From contig NZ_CP070491.1 of NCBI RefSeq assembly GCF_016925495.1, forward strand, positions 2,294,001 to 2,358,000: a stretch of DNA of 64,000 nt. The letters are read 5' to 3'. Within the stretch, counting starts at the first letter, position 1. Each line of letters starts with the position of its first letter. The DNA is from Methylococcus sp. EFPC2 (GTDB taxonomy: Bacteria > Pseudomonadota > Gammaproteobacteria > Methylococcales > Methylococcaceae). The translations under genes were made by a program, and so were the position numbers. Below the pieces are notes generated by a model. The model was not told the origin of the DNA. It searched no databases and saw only the letters and a program-made list of their open reading frames with translations. Below, in pieces: positions 7,290-17,639 of the stretch.

Positions 7290-9860
7290 TCAGCGCCCCG
7301 CTTGCAGCAAGGATTCGAATTCATCCGCCGGAACCGGCCTGGCGAATAGATAACCCTGGCCGTAATCGCACCCGGCCGTCTGCAGCAAATCCCGCTGCTC
7401 CGGGGTTTCCACTCCCTTGGCTATGACCTGCAGTCCCAACTTGTGAGCCATGGCGATGATGGCTTCGCACAAGACCCGCTCCTCGGAATCGGACGCCAGC
7501 CCGCCGATGAAGGCCCGGTCGATTTTCAGATAATTGACGTCGAATTTCTTCAGATTCGACAGAGCGGAATAGCCGCTGCCGAAATCGTCGATAGCCATCT
7601 GCACTCCGGCGGCGCGAAACGCCTGCAGATGTTCGGTGCGGGAGATTCCGGCATCGAACAGCAAAGCTTCGGTGATTTCGATGATGAGACATCCCCCCGG
7701 AAGACCCAGCTCCTCCAAATGGTCGAACCATGCGCGATAGCCGCTCTGCCGGTTGCGGAATTGAACCGGCGATTTTTTGATACTCACCTGGAACTGGTCG
7801 TCGAATTCGCTGCGCCAACGCACAACTTGTTGAACCGCTACGCGGAATACCCAGTCTCCGATGTCGCTGATGAGGCCCGTTTCCTCGGCGATGGGGATGA
7901 ACTTGGACGGGCCGATGATGCCCAGTTCGGGATGCTTCCAGCGGATCAGGGCCTCGGCCTTGCGTATCCTTCCTGTCGCCAGTTCAACGATGGGCTGATA
8001 GCTCAAGGCGAATTCTCCCTTGTCGAGCGCGCCCCGCAGTTCCCTGGCCAGGCGCACCCTTTCGAGAACGGCCTCCTGCAGGGCCGGCGTGAAATACTGG
8101 TAACAGTTGCGCCCGCGCTGCTTCGCGCTATACATCGCCTGATCGGCGTTCTTGAGCAGTTGCTCCGCGTCCACGGTATCCTCGGGGTACAGCGTGATGC
8201 CTATGCTGACCGTCACGTAGGCCTGCTCTTCACCCAGCGTAAACGGTTCGGAGAACGCCCTCACCAACTGTTGCGCCACGCGTTCGGCATATTCGGCGCC
8301 GTCCAGTTCGCTCAGCAGTATGGTGAATTCGTCTCCGCCCAAGCGGGCGACCGTATCTGTCCTTCGTACGCAATCGGTCAACCGATGCGCGGCCTGCTTG
8401 AGCAAGGCATCGCCGACCTCATGACCCAGGGTGTCATTGACGTCCTTGAAGCGATCGAGATCGATGAACAACACCGCAACCGAGTTCCCCGCCCTGCGGG
8501 ACTTCCTGACCTCCTGACGCAAGCGGTCGTATAACAAGCGGCGATTGGGCAGGCCGGTCAGATGGTCGTAGTTCGCCTCCTGCCAGACCTGTATTTCCGC
8601 CTGCTTTCGGGCCGTGATGTCGCGGTCCATGCCTTGAAAACCGCACAGTTCTCCGTTCCCCTCGAGCAACGGGGAAGCGGTCGATTCCAGCACGCGGTAT
8701 TGGCCGTCCGACTGACGCCAGCGAAAATCCACATTTTTCCAGCCCCGTTTTTCCGCGATGGCCCTCGCGAGCGTGCCCCGATAAAGCGGAACATCTTCGG
8801 GATGTAACAAGTCGACCGGATCCCGCTTGGCGAAATCCTCTTCGGCGTATCCCAGTACCTCTGCACCGCGGCGATTGCTGTAAGTCAGACGCCCTGCGAG
8901 ATCGATCGCCCAGACCCAATCGTGAGAATTTTCCGCGAGCATGCGGTAACACGCTTCGCTTTCGCTCAGCGCAATCTCGCGGTTCTTGCTCGACGTGATA
9001 TCCAGGCAGATGCCGACCATGCGCCGGGGGGTCCCCCGATCGTCGTAAAGGGTGTCGCCGCAGGCGCGGATCCACCGTATGTCGCCCGAAGACAAGACGA
9101 TGCGATATTCATTTTCGAGCGGACTCTGGGTACGTATCGCCTGGCATACCCGTTCTTCGGCCCGCGCCCTGTCTTCCGGATGCAGCAGGTGACGCCACGT
9201 ATCGAAGGTGGCGGTGTCCTTTTGCGCGTCCAGGCCGAACAGGCGAAATAGCTCATCCGACCAATACAGTTGACCGGCCACCATGTCCCAGTCCCAAGAG
9301 CCTGCCATCGCGGCGCGCTGGGCCAGGGCCAGGCGTTCATAGGCGAGGGACAGGGCCTGCTCGGCCTGTTTGCGCTGGCTAATCACGTCGAACACAGCCA
9401 GGAAATGCTCCGGCTGCGGACTGTAGACCGACAACGAAAACCAATGCCCCAGGGAATCCACGAAGATTTCCAACTGCTCGGGCGGCGCCCCTTTGGCCAC
9501 CCGGCCGTATACCTCGAATAGCCGGGAATCGGATTCGCGTATCCCCGGGACGACTTCCGTAACCCGGTGACCGATGACCTGTTTCAGCCCGGTCAGTCGC
9601 TCGAACGCAGGATTGGTGTAGAGATAAATGAAGTCGCTGGGCTCGCCGTCCCGGAAGATCATGCGGCAATAAGCCAGGCCGTTGAGCATATGATCCATCA
9701 GAGCCCGGCCGCTTTCGACATCGAACACCTCCGTCCCCATCGGTTCAAGGACGGCAGATGCGCTGCTTTGCAAGTCTGCTGTGGACATGGCCACGGAACG
9801 CCCTCCAAGGACTCTGGAAACTATCGAGGCGGGTTCCGTGTAAGCATATCCTTTATTCAC
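7290..9860 (-). CDS. PAS-GGDEF-EAL protein; diguanylate cyclase with a probably impaired EAL domain
   Basis: 856 residues with no clear membrane segment. About three PAS-type sensor modules fill residues 30-420 (two end in the PAC-like GICLDITSSKNRE and GMDRDITARKQAE). A GGDEF cyclase domain follows with an intact GGDEF at 508-512 and an RxxD inhibitory site (RRTD) just before it. The C-terminal EAL domain keeps EALIRW (E636), the EIT E segment, DDFGSGYS, LKID and QGYLF. Two residues needed for catalysis in the family differ: the metal-binding Asn of VNxS is Lys695 (SIKKS), and the Glu of AEGVE is Lys815 (AKGVE). I expect cyclic-di-GMP synthesis, with the EAL part perhaps only binding. The start is GTG 9860; later starts are possible. 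It lies downstream of tgt on the same strand, 141 bases away. Confidence 0.9.
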   Translation of the reverse strand: MNKGYAYTEPASIVSRVLGGRSVAMSTADLQSSASAVLEPMGTEVFDVESGRALMDHMLNGLAYCRMIFRDGEPSDFIYLYTNPAFERLTGLKQVIGHRVTEVVPGIRESDSRLFEVYGRVAKGAPPEQLEIFVDSLGHWFSLSVYSPQPEHFLAVFDVISQRKQAEQALSLAYERLALAQRAAMAGSWDWDMVAGQLYWSDELFRLFGLDAQKDTATFDTWRHLLHPEDRARAEERVCQAIRTQSPLENEYRIVLSSGDIRWIRACGDTLYDDRGTPRRMVGICLDITSSKNREIALSESEACYRMLAENSHDWVWAIDLAGRLTYSNRRGAEVLGYAEEDFAKRDPVDLLHPEDVPLYRGTLARAIAEKRGWKNVDFRWRQSDGQYRVLESTASPLLEGNGELCGFQGMDRDITARKQAEIQVWQEANYDHLTGLPNRRLLYDRLRQEVRKSRRAGNSVAVLFIDLDRFKDVNDTLGHEVGDALLKQAAHRLTDCVRRTDTVARLGGDEFTILLSELDGAEYAERVAQQLVRAFSEPFTLGEEQAYVTVSIGITLYPEDTVDAEQLLKNADQAMYSAKQRGRNCYQYFTPALQEAVLERVRLARELRGALDKGEFALSYQPIVELATGRIRKAEALIRWKHPELGIIGPSKFIPIAEETGLISDIGDWVFRVAVQQVVRWRSEFDDQFQVSIKKSPVQFRNRQSGYRAWFDHLEELGLPGGCLIIEITEALLFDAGISRTEHLQAFRAAGVQMAIDDFGSGYSALSNLKKFDVNYLKIDRAFIGGLASDSEERVLCEAIIAMAHKLGLQVIAKGVETPEQRDLLQTAGCDYGQGYLFARPVPADEFESLLQAGR

Positions 9861-9974
9861 GCATTTTGCAGGGGATTACCCTAAGCGCCTGCGGAACGAG
9901 GACGGCCGATCACGTTCCGGGACGCACGTAAATGTTTCGGATGAAGGGTCTATCGTGGCTGTGGCGGGCATCCG

Positions 9975-9997
9975 CCCGCCGCAACCTGCTCGGCGGG
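9975..9997 (-). terminator. GC-rich hairpin after tgt
   Basis: CCCGCCG (9975-9981) pairs with CGGCGGG (9991-9997) around a 9-base loop, 5 bases beyond the tgt stop. There is no T-run on the minus strand, so termination is uncertain. Confidence 0.35.
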
Positions 9998-10001
9998 AGG
10001 C

Positions 10002-11842
<1,841 letters not shown>

Positions 11843-11851
11843 GCAGTCTCC

Positions 11852-12403
11852 TTAAAGATGTTTGCAGGCATAGATGCCCGGCGCATTGCGCAGGTAGTTC
11901 TTGTAGTCCATGCCGTAGCCGAAGAGGTAGCGGTTGGGCGCCTTGAGGCCGACGAAATCGGCCTCGCAGGGCCGCTCACGGCCGATCTGCTTGTCGATCA
12001 GCACGGCGACGTGGACCGAGGCGGCTCCTTCCTCGTGGCAATAAGCGATCAGCTCGGCCAGTGTGACGCCTTCGTCGAGCACGTCGTCGACCAGCAGCAC
12101 GGCGCGGTCTTTCAGCGGGTGGCTGGGCTTGAGCAGCCACTGGATATGGCTGCCCTGGGTTTCCCCGCGGTAGCGGCTGGCGTTGACGGCGTCCAGTTGC
12201 AGCGGGAAGTTCAGGCGGGGCAACAGCTTGCCGGCAAAGATGATGCCGCCGTTGAGCACGGCCAGCACCAGCGGATTCTGGTCGGCCAGTTGCTCGCTTA
12301 TTTCCGTAGCGGTGCGGCTTATTGCCGCTTCCACCTCGGCTTCGCCATAGATCAACTCCGCTTCGGCTTCCACACGGCGGACTTCTGCTATCAGATTCAT
12401 CAT
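11852..12403 (-). CDS. hpt: Hypoxanthine(-guanine) phosphoribosyltransferase
   Basis: 183 residues of a type I phosphoribosyltransferase. The PRPP-binding loop is VLLVDDVLDEGVTL, preceded by VLAVLNGGIIFAGKLLPRL and the flexible-loop SRYRGE. It converts hypoxanthine (or guanine) plus PRPP to the nucleotide. ATG 12403 is chosen over the adjacent in-frame ATG 12400 because GAAGGAA lies 5 bases upstream of it. It starts 8 bases after the nagZ stop and ends 9 bases before the phosphorylase, whose hypoxanthine product it would use. It is therefore most likely an operon member. Confidence 0.92.
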   Translation of the reverse strand: MMNLIAEVRRVEAEAELIYGEAEVEAAISRTATEISEQLADQNPLVLAVLNGGIIFAGKLLPRLNFPLQLDAVNASRYRGETQGSHIQWLLKPSHPLKDRAVLLVDDVLDEGVTLAELIAYCHEEGAASVHVAVLIDKQIGRERPCEADFVGLKAPNRYLFGYGMDYKNYLRNAPGIYACKHL

Positions 12404-12411
12404 CTATTCCT

Positions 12412-13440
12412 TCAATGAGTCGCCAACTCGGCCAGGGCGGCAACCGCCTGCCGCCACTCCGAACTCTGCAGCAGTTCGGTGCGGTCGATTGCGTATCGGC
12501 CGCGCAAGCGCTCCAGCCGGTCCTGGCGGGGCAGGCTGGAATGACTCGCCGCCGACTCCAGTACCTCGGCGATCGCTTCCGGGCGATTGCAGACCAAAAC
12601 CACGTCGCAGCCGGCCTCCAGCGCCAGCCGGGTGCGCTCGGCATAACCGCCGACGCCGGCCGCGCCTTCCATGCTCAGATCGTCGCTGAACACCGCGCCG
12701 TCGAAGCCCAGCCGCTCGCGCAACACCGTCTTTATCCAGTAGGGCGAAAAACCGGCCGGCCGGGAATCGACCGCGCTATAAACCACATGGGCAGGCATCA
12801 CGGCCTCCAGCCCTTGCGCTATCAAAGCCTGGAAAGGCAGCAGGTCGCGGGCTTCGATCTCGGCATAAGGCCTCGGGTCGACCGGCAACGTGAGATGGGA
12901 GTCCAGCGCCACCGCTCCGTGTCCGGGAAAATGTTTGCCTACAGCGGCCATGCCGGCTCGACGCAGACCCGACGCGAAGGTCGAGGCGTAATCGGCCACT
13001 TCCTGCGGATCGCGCGAAAATGCGCGGTCGCCGATGATTTCGCTGACGCCGCAGTCCACGTCCAGCACCGGCGCGAAACTGAAGTCCACGCCGACCGCGC
13101 GCAGCTCGGCGGCCAACAGCCAGCCGGCCGTTTCCAGCGCCGTCCGCAGGCGCTCGCCGGACCAAGCCTGAGCGTATGCGGCGGCGGGCGGCAAGCGGGT
13201 GAAACCTTCACGGAAACGCTGCACCCGGCCGCCTTCGTGATCGACGGCGATCAGCAACTCGGGACGGACCGCGCGGATATCCGCGATCAGGCCGCTCACC
13301 TGTTCGGGCGAGACGAAATTCCGCGTGAACAGAATGATGCCGCCGGCGGCGGGGTGCTTCAGTAGTTCTTTTTCGTCGGGCGCGAGTGTGGCCTCCCGTA
13401 GATCGAACATCACGGGACCGAGTTGGGCTGGAGAAGTCAT
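12412..13440 (-). CDS. nagZ: Beta-N-acetylhexosaminidase NagZ (GH3)
   Basis: A 342-residue cytoplasmic glycoside hydrolase of family 3. It removes GlcNAc from GlcNAc-1,6-anhydro-muropeptides in cell-wall recycling. Characteristic segments are IAVDHEGGRVQRFREGF, DCGVSEIIGDRAFS, GKHFPGHGAVALDSH (the mobile loop with the catalytic His) and VFSDDLSMEGAA, where the aspartate is the nucleophile. Length matches NagZ. It is first in the run nagZ-hpt-phosphorylase-tgt, and is divergent from the FliL-like gene with about 87 bases between starts. Confidence 0.95.
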   Translation of the reverse strand: MTSPAQLGPVMFDLREATLAPDEKELLKHPAAGGIILFTRNFVSPEQVSGLIADIRAVRPELLIAVDHEGGRVQRFREGFTRLPPAAAYAQAWSGERLRTALETAGWLLAAELRAVGVDFSFAPVLDVDCGVSEIIGDRAFSRDPQEVADYASTFASGLRRAGMAAVGKHFPGHGAVALDSHLTLPVDPRPYAEIEARDLLPFQALIAQGLEAVMPAHVVYSAVDSRPAGFSPYWIKTVLRERLGFDGAVFSDDLSMEGAAGVGGYAERTRLALEAGCDVVLVCNRPEAIAEVLESAASHSSLPRQDRLERLRGRYAIDRTELLQSSEWRQAVAALAELATH

Positions 13441-13479
13441 GCAGGCGGCGGCTGTGGACGGAAAACCGGCATTTTAAAC

Positions 13480-13485
13480 TATAAT
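13480..13485 (+). promoter_or_regulatory. Candidate -10 box for the FliL-like gene
   Basis: A perfect TATAAT, 42 bases before GTG 13528. The best -35 match is TGGACG (13455-13460), with a long 19-base spacer, so the -35 part is weak. Confidence 0.4.
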
Positions 13486-13527
13486 CGGTCGCTCCCGGCG
13501 CCCGGGATAGACGATGTGGAGCGAGGT

Positions 13528-13929
13528 GTGCGCAAACTTCTCGGTATTCTGACACTGTTATTGGCCATGTCCTCCGGCACTCAGGCTGCCGAAGGCAAGA
13601 AATCGGGAAGCGAAACCGAGGGCCCGCAATACGTGAAACTGGAATCGGTCATCGTCAACCTCGAAGGCCGGCGCCACTACCTACGAGCGGAAATCCAGTT
13701 GCTGGTGTCGGACTACGCGGTCGCCGAAAAAATCAAAACGAACATGCCGGCGCTCAGACATGCCCTGATCATGCTGTTCAGCGGACGCAACCCCGAACAA
13801 ATTTCGACGGCCGAGGAGCGCGAGAAGTTGCGGAATGAGGCCAAGGCGGAAGTGGCCAAGGTATTGGAGCACTACAAGGCCGGCAAGGGATTCGAGGATC
13901 TGTTCTTCACCGATTTCATGGTGCAATAA
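13528..13929 (+). CDS. FliL-like secreted protein
   Basis: 133 residues: a short signal peptide (MRKLLGILTLLLAMSSGTQA) and a ~100-residue domain like the periplasmic part of FliL. Visible are YVKLESVIVNLEGRRHYLRAEIQLLV, the ADVA-like positions in SDYAVAEKIKTNMPALRHALIMLFSGR and the C-terminal VLFTDFMVQ-like end (FFTDFMVQ). FliL attaches to the flagellar basal body next to the stator, but there are no other flagellar genes here, so the role is open. The start is GTG 13528, with GGAG at 13518-13521 as ribosome binding site. The tautomerase gene follows after 21 bases and is probably co-transcribed. Confidence 0.8.
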   Translation: MRKLLGILTLLLAMSSGTQAAEGKKSGSETEGPQYVKLESVIVNLEGRRHYLRAEIQLLVSDYAVAEKIKTNMPALRHALIMLFSGRNPEQISTAEEREKLRNEAKAEVAKVLEHYKAGKGFEDLFFTDFMVQ

Positions 13930-13950
13930 GTCAACACGGGAGCCATCGCC

Positions 13951-14295
13951 ATGCCTTATCTCAAGATACAAATCAATCGCAGCCTTCCGCAGGAGCAGTC
14001 CAAACGGATAGCCGCCCTGGCTTCGCAACGGGTCGCCAAGGAACTGAACAAGCCAGAGAGCTATGTGATGGTCGCCTTGAACGATGGCCAGAACCTGTTG
14101 TTCGCCGGCACCGACGAACCGGCCGCCTATCTGGAACTGAAAAGCATAGGCCTGCCCAGCGTGGCGATCCGCCCCTTGTCCAAGGTGCTGTCCTCGCTCC
14201 TGCAGGAACAGGCCGACATCGATCCGGCGCGGGTTTATATCGAGTTCACCGACGTCAAGGGATCGGCCTGGGGCTGGAACGGCGGGACGTTCTGA
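13951..14295 (+). CDS. MIF-like phenylpyruvate tautomerase family protein
   Basis: 114 residues with the macrophage migration inhibitory factor fold. It starts MPYLKIQINRSLP; removal of Met would expose the catalytic N-terminal proline. Later segments are YVMVALNDGQNLLFAGTDEPAAYLELKSIG and the end VYIEFTDVKGSAWGWNGGTF, as in MIF (WNGSTFA). MIF relatives form trimers and tautomerise phenylpyruvate or related keto-enol compounds. The biological role in bacteria is poorly known. It follows the FliL-like gene by 21 bases and converges on tilS. Confidence 0.88.
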   Translation: MPYLKIQINRSLPQEQSKRIAALASQRVAKELNKPESYVMVALNDGQNLLFAGTDEPAAYLELKSIGLPSVAIRPLSKVLSSLLQEQADIDPARVYIEFTDVKGSAWGWNGGTF

Positions 14296-14334
14296 TCCCC
14301 GCCGGGAGCGTTTTCGGACTGCGGCATTCATGGG

Positions 14335-15684
14335 CTAAAGCCCGCTTCCGCCCTTACTCTCCCATTCGATCCTAATGGCCGGCCGCCCGGGAGCCGCCTG
14401 AAAGGGGTCGCACACCCAGCGGTCGGCGATGGCCGCCAGCGCTCCATTCAATTCGATCAAAGGCAAGCGCGTTCGCTCCCAGGGCGGGATACCCGCCTCC
14501 TGCAGCAACTTCTTCAAGGCGTGGCTACCGGCCCGGCCCGGCAGACGGCAGACCTCCCCGCCCTGGCGGTAGCGTACGGTGATCCGCGCCGACCGCCAGG
14601 CATCCAGCGCGATACCGCCTTCCCCGGAAGATCTCGCGACCAAGATACCGTTGCCGTCCGGCAATTCCAGCGCGCTCGTACCGTTCCACTCCATAACCGC
14701 CGCCGTATCCTGCGGCGCTGCCGGCGCCCGCAGATAAAGCGCGTCGCGATAACGCCTCACCTCCCCCTCCGGCCAAGCCACCACCGGCATTTTGTCCTCC
14801 CGGGCGAGCAGCATTTCGCCCGCCAGACGCTCCAGCGCGGCCGCCGCGGGTAGCCTGTAGCCCCGCTCGCGCAGCCATTGCCTGAGCACCCAGCGCCGAT
14901 CGGCCTGCTCCAGTTGGAGCAGGCGCGACACGCTGAGGGTCACTTTGTCTTCATTGAGGACCACGAGGTACAAGTCGCGGGCCAGGTGTTCCAGGCGATG
15001 CAAAGCCTCGGCGCAATGGCCCGCGCTGCGGCTCAGCGTCTTGCTGGCGGCGGGCCAGCGTGCCTTCAACAGGGGAATCACGCTTAATCGAAGGAAATTG
15101 CGATCGTAGGACGCGTCGGCATTGCTCGGATCCTCGATCCAGCGCAGTTGCTGCCCTTCGGCATATTCCTGCAGCGCGGTGCGGGGCCAGTCCAGCAGGG
15201 GACGCAACAAGTAGCCCGAACCGAAGGGCGCGCATTTCGGCATCGCGGCCAAACCGGCCAGGCCGGCGCCGCGCAGCAATTGCAGCAGCAGGGTTTCGGC
15301 CTGATCGTCCTGGTGCTGGGCGATCAGCAGGACGTCGCCGTCCTCCACCCTATCCTGCAAGGCGCGGTAGCGTGCGTCGCGAGCCGCCTCCTCCGGGCTG
15401 TCTCCTTGACGGGCTCGGGCGTCCACGTAGAGGGACTGGAAAGGCAGGCTCAATTCCCGACAGACACGGGCGCAGTGCTCGACCCAGGCATCGGCTTCGT
15501 CCTGCAGGCCGTGGTGTACGTGCAGGACCTGGCAGCCCGGCGGCTCCGCCCAGGTCGCGCGGAGCCGGCTGTACAAGTGCAGAAGTACGTGCGAATCCAG
15601 TCCGCCGCTGTAGGCGATGAGGTAACGTCGGGGGGGCGGAGCGAGTGCCAGTTGGGCGCCGAACTCGGCTACGGTCGGTGCCAT
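14335..15684 (-). CDS. tilS: tRNA(Ile)-lysidine synthase
   Basis: 449 residues. It adds lysine to cytidine-34 of the CAU-anticodon tRNA-Ile, so that AUA is read as isoleucine; the gene is normally essential. The ATP PP-loop YLIAYSGGLDSHVLL is near residue 25. AQHQDDQAETLLLQLLRGAG and GYLLRPLLDWPRTALQEYA follow, and the tRNA-binding C-terminal domain includes GIPPWERTRLPLI. I chose ATG 15684 (MAPTVAEFG) because GAGGCG precedes it; the frame continues 15 codons upstream. tilS next to accA, as here, is common in Gammaproteobacteria. Confidence 0.95.
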   Translation of the reverse strand: MAPTVAEFGAQLALAPPPRRYLIAYSGGLDSHVLLHLYSRLRATWAEPPGCQVLHVHHGLQDEADAWVEHCARVCRELSLPFQSLYVDARARQGDSPEEAARDARYRALQDRVEDGDVLLIAQHQDDQAETLLLQLLRGAGLAGLAAMPKCAPFGSGYLLRPLLDWPRTALQEYAEGQQLRWIEDPSNADASYDRNFLRLSVIPLLKARWPAASKTLSRSAGHCAEALHRLEHLARDLYLVVLNEDKVTLSVSRLLQLEQADRRWVLRQWLRERGYRLPAAAALERLAGEMLLAREDKMPVVAWPEGEVRRYRDALYLRAPAAPQDTAAVMEWNGTSALELPDGNGILVARSSGEGGIALDAWRSARITVRYRQGGEVCRLPGRAGSHALKKLLQEAGIPPWERTRLPLIELNGALAAIADRWVCDPFQAAPGRPAIRIEWESKGGSGL

Positions 15685-15789
15685 GCCTAACGCCTCACGA
15701 TACGGAACTCGTCGATTTCCGGGTGCCATAACGCCGAAACCGCCGTTGCCGGCGGTTTCTCCGAAGCAGGGCGCGAACTGCGTGGCCGC

Positions 15790-16755
15790 TCAGGCAGCGC
15801 TTTCCTCGAAAACGCCATGGCTCAGCAAACGCTCATAGCGTTTATCCAACAATTGTTCGATGGACCGGGACTGCAATTCCGCGAGATGCTTTTTGAGCGT
15901 GAACTTGAGCGCATCGGCCGTGGCTTGGCGATCGCGGTGCGCCCCGCCCAAAGGCTCCGGCACGATTTCGTCGATCAGGTTCAACTCCTGCAGTCGGCCC
16001 GAGGTAATGCCCATGGCCTCGGCCGCGAGTTCGGCCTTGTCCGCGCTTTTCCACAAGATGGAAGCGCAGCCCTCCGGCGAGATGACCGAATAGGTGCTGT
16101 ATTGCAGCATCAGCAGGCGATCGCCCACACCCACGGCCAATGCGCCGCCCGAACCGCCCTCGCCCACTACCGTGCAGATGATGGGGGTCCTGAGCTTGGA
16201 CATTTCGAACAGATTGCGGGCGATGGCCTCGCTCTGCCCGCGCTCTTCCGCGCCGATGCCGGGGTAGGCGCCCGGCGTATCGATGAAGGTCAGGATGGGC
16301 AAACGGAAACGTTCCGCCAGTCGCATCAGGCGCAAGGCCTTGCGATAACCTTCCGGGCGCGGCATGCCGAAGTTGCGATAAATCTTTTCCTTGGTGTCAC
16401 GGCCCTTCTGGTGGCCTATGACCATGACCGAAAATTCGTCCAGGCGCGCCACCCCGGCGACGATGGCCGGATCGTCGGCGAACCCGCGATCGCCGTGCAG
16501 TTCATGGAAGTCGTCGAACATCAGCCCGAGATAATCCAGTGTGTAGGGACGCTGGGGATGGCGGGAGATCTGGGAGATTTGCCAGGCGGAAAGCTTGGAG
16601 AATATCGAGGCAGTCAGTTTGCTGCTTTTCTCCTCCAGCTTCTCGATTTCCTCGGAAATATTGATTTCGTTGTCGAAACCGACGTTGCGGAGTTCCTCTA
16701 TCTTGGCTTCGAGCTCGGCGATAGGCTGTTCAAAATCCAGGAATTTCAGATCCAT
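15790..16755 (-). CDS. accA: Acetyl-CoA carboxylase carboxyltransferase subunit alpha
   Basis: 321 residues, the normal length. It works with AccD to transfer CO2 from biotin-BCCP to acetyl-CoA, giving malonyl-CoA for fatty acid synthesis. Family blocks are [93 protein letters not shown], and [20 protein letters not shown], followed by [15 protein letters not shown]. It lies upstream of tilS on the same strand (105-base gap) and downstream of the dienelactone hydrolase-like gene (39 bases). Confidence 0.97.
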   Translation of the reverse strand: MDLKFLDFEQPIAELEAKIEELRNVGFDNEINISEEIEKLEEKSSKLTASIFSKLSAWQISQISRHPQRPYTLDYLGLMFDDFHELHGDRGFADDPAIVAGVARLDEFSVMVIGHQKGRDTKEKIYRNFGMPRPEGYRKALRLMRLAERFRLPILTFIDTPGAYPGIGAEERGQSEAIARNLFEMSKLRTPIICTVVGEGGSGGALAVGVGDRLLMLQYSTYSVISPEGCASILWKSADKAELAAEAMGITSGRLQELNLIDEIVPEPLGGAHRDRQATADALKFTLKKHLAELQSRSIEQLLDKRYERLLSHGVFEESAA

Positions 16756-16794
16756 AGGCTATACGGGCACGCGGGGCTGTACGAAAAAGGGGCA

Positions 16795-17514
16795 TTAGTC
16801 TAACACCTCTTGCAGGAAATCCCGCATCGCCGCCCATGACCGGCGGTCTGCGGACGCCTTGTACACCGTACCGAACGCGGGATCGTTGGCGCGCGGATTG
16901 GTGAAGGCATGAACCGTATGGCCATAGGCATGCAACTGCCAGTCCGCCCCGGCTTCGGTCAATTCACGGGTGAAGGCCAACACCTGATCGGGGGTCCCCA
17001 TGGGATCGTCCCAGCCGTGCAGCGCCAGGACCTTCGCGCGAATCCGGGCATTGGGAGCCGGCTCGGGCGGATTCAGCAAGCCGTGAAAACTCACCACGCC
17101 GCGCAGGTCGGCGCCGCTGCGGGCCAAGTCCAGCACGCAGAGTCCGCCGAAGCAGAAGCCGATGGCGGCGATGCTCTCGGGGTCGGCTTCGGGCTGCCGC
17201 CTCACCGTTTCCAGGGCCGCGGTGATACGCCCCAGCAACAGGCTGCGGTCGGCCATGAACGGCCCCATCAGCCGGGAGTTTTCCTCCGCGCTGTTGCCCA
17301 CCGCCGCATTGCCGTACATGTCCAGGGCGAAGCCGACGTAGCCCAGCTCCGCCAATGCCCGCGCCTTGTCGCAAGGGAACTCGTCTCGGCCGGCCCAGGC
17401 GTGCGACACGATCACCGCGGGGCGCGGCGAAGTTTGGGTATCGTCCCAGGCGAGAAAACCTTCCAGCGCGGTCCCCTCATGTTGATAGCTAACGGTTCGG
17501 GTTTGCACGGTCAT
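16795..17514 (-). CDS. Dienelactone hydrolase family protein
   Basis: A 239-residue alpha/beta hydrolase. The nucleophile elbow is GFCFGGLCVLD, with Cys where most hydrolases have Ser, as in dienelactone hydrolases. The acid is in LHGWDDPMGTP and the histidine in YGHTVHAFTNP. Early VIVSHAWAGRDEF gives the oxyanion region. No chlorocatechol or other aromatic-degradation genes are nearby, so the natural substrate is unknown. It is divergent from the HDxxH-motif gene at 17640 and may be co-transcribed with accA. Confidence 0.87.
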   Translation of the reverse strand: MTVQTRTVSYQHEGTALEGFLAWDDTQTSPRPAVIVSHAWAGRDEFPCDKARALAELGYVGFALDMYGNAAVGNSAEENSRLMGPFMADRSLLLGRITAALETVRRQPEADPESIAAIGFCFGGLCVLDLARSGADLRGVVSFHGLLNPPEPAPNARIRAKVLALHGWDDPMGTPDQVLAFTRELTEAGADWQLHAYGHTVHAFTNPRANDPAFGTVYKASADRRSWAAMRDFLQEVLD

Positions 17515-17639
17515 CCCGTTTCTCCTTGATCTGTCTTGGGTATCGGCGTCGTGAAATCGGTCCCCGTAAACAAATCACTGGAACCACCGGTCGCTTACGA
17601 TGATACGATCATACCGAACGTTTTCCAGCCATCCACACC

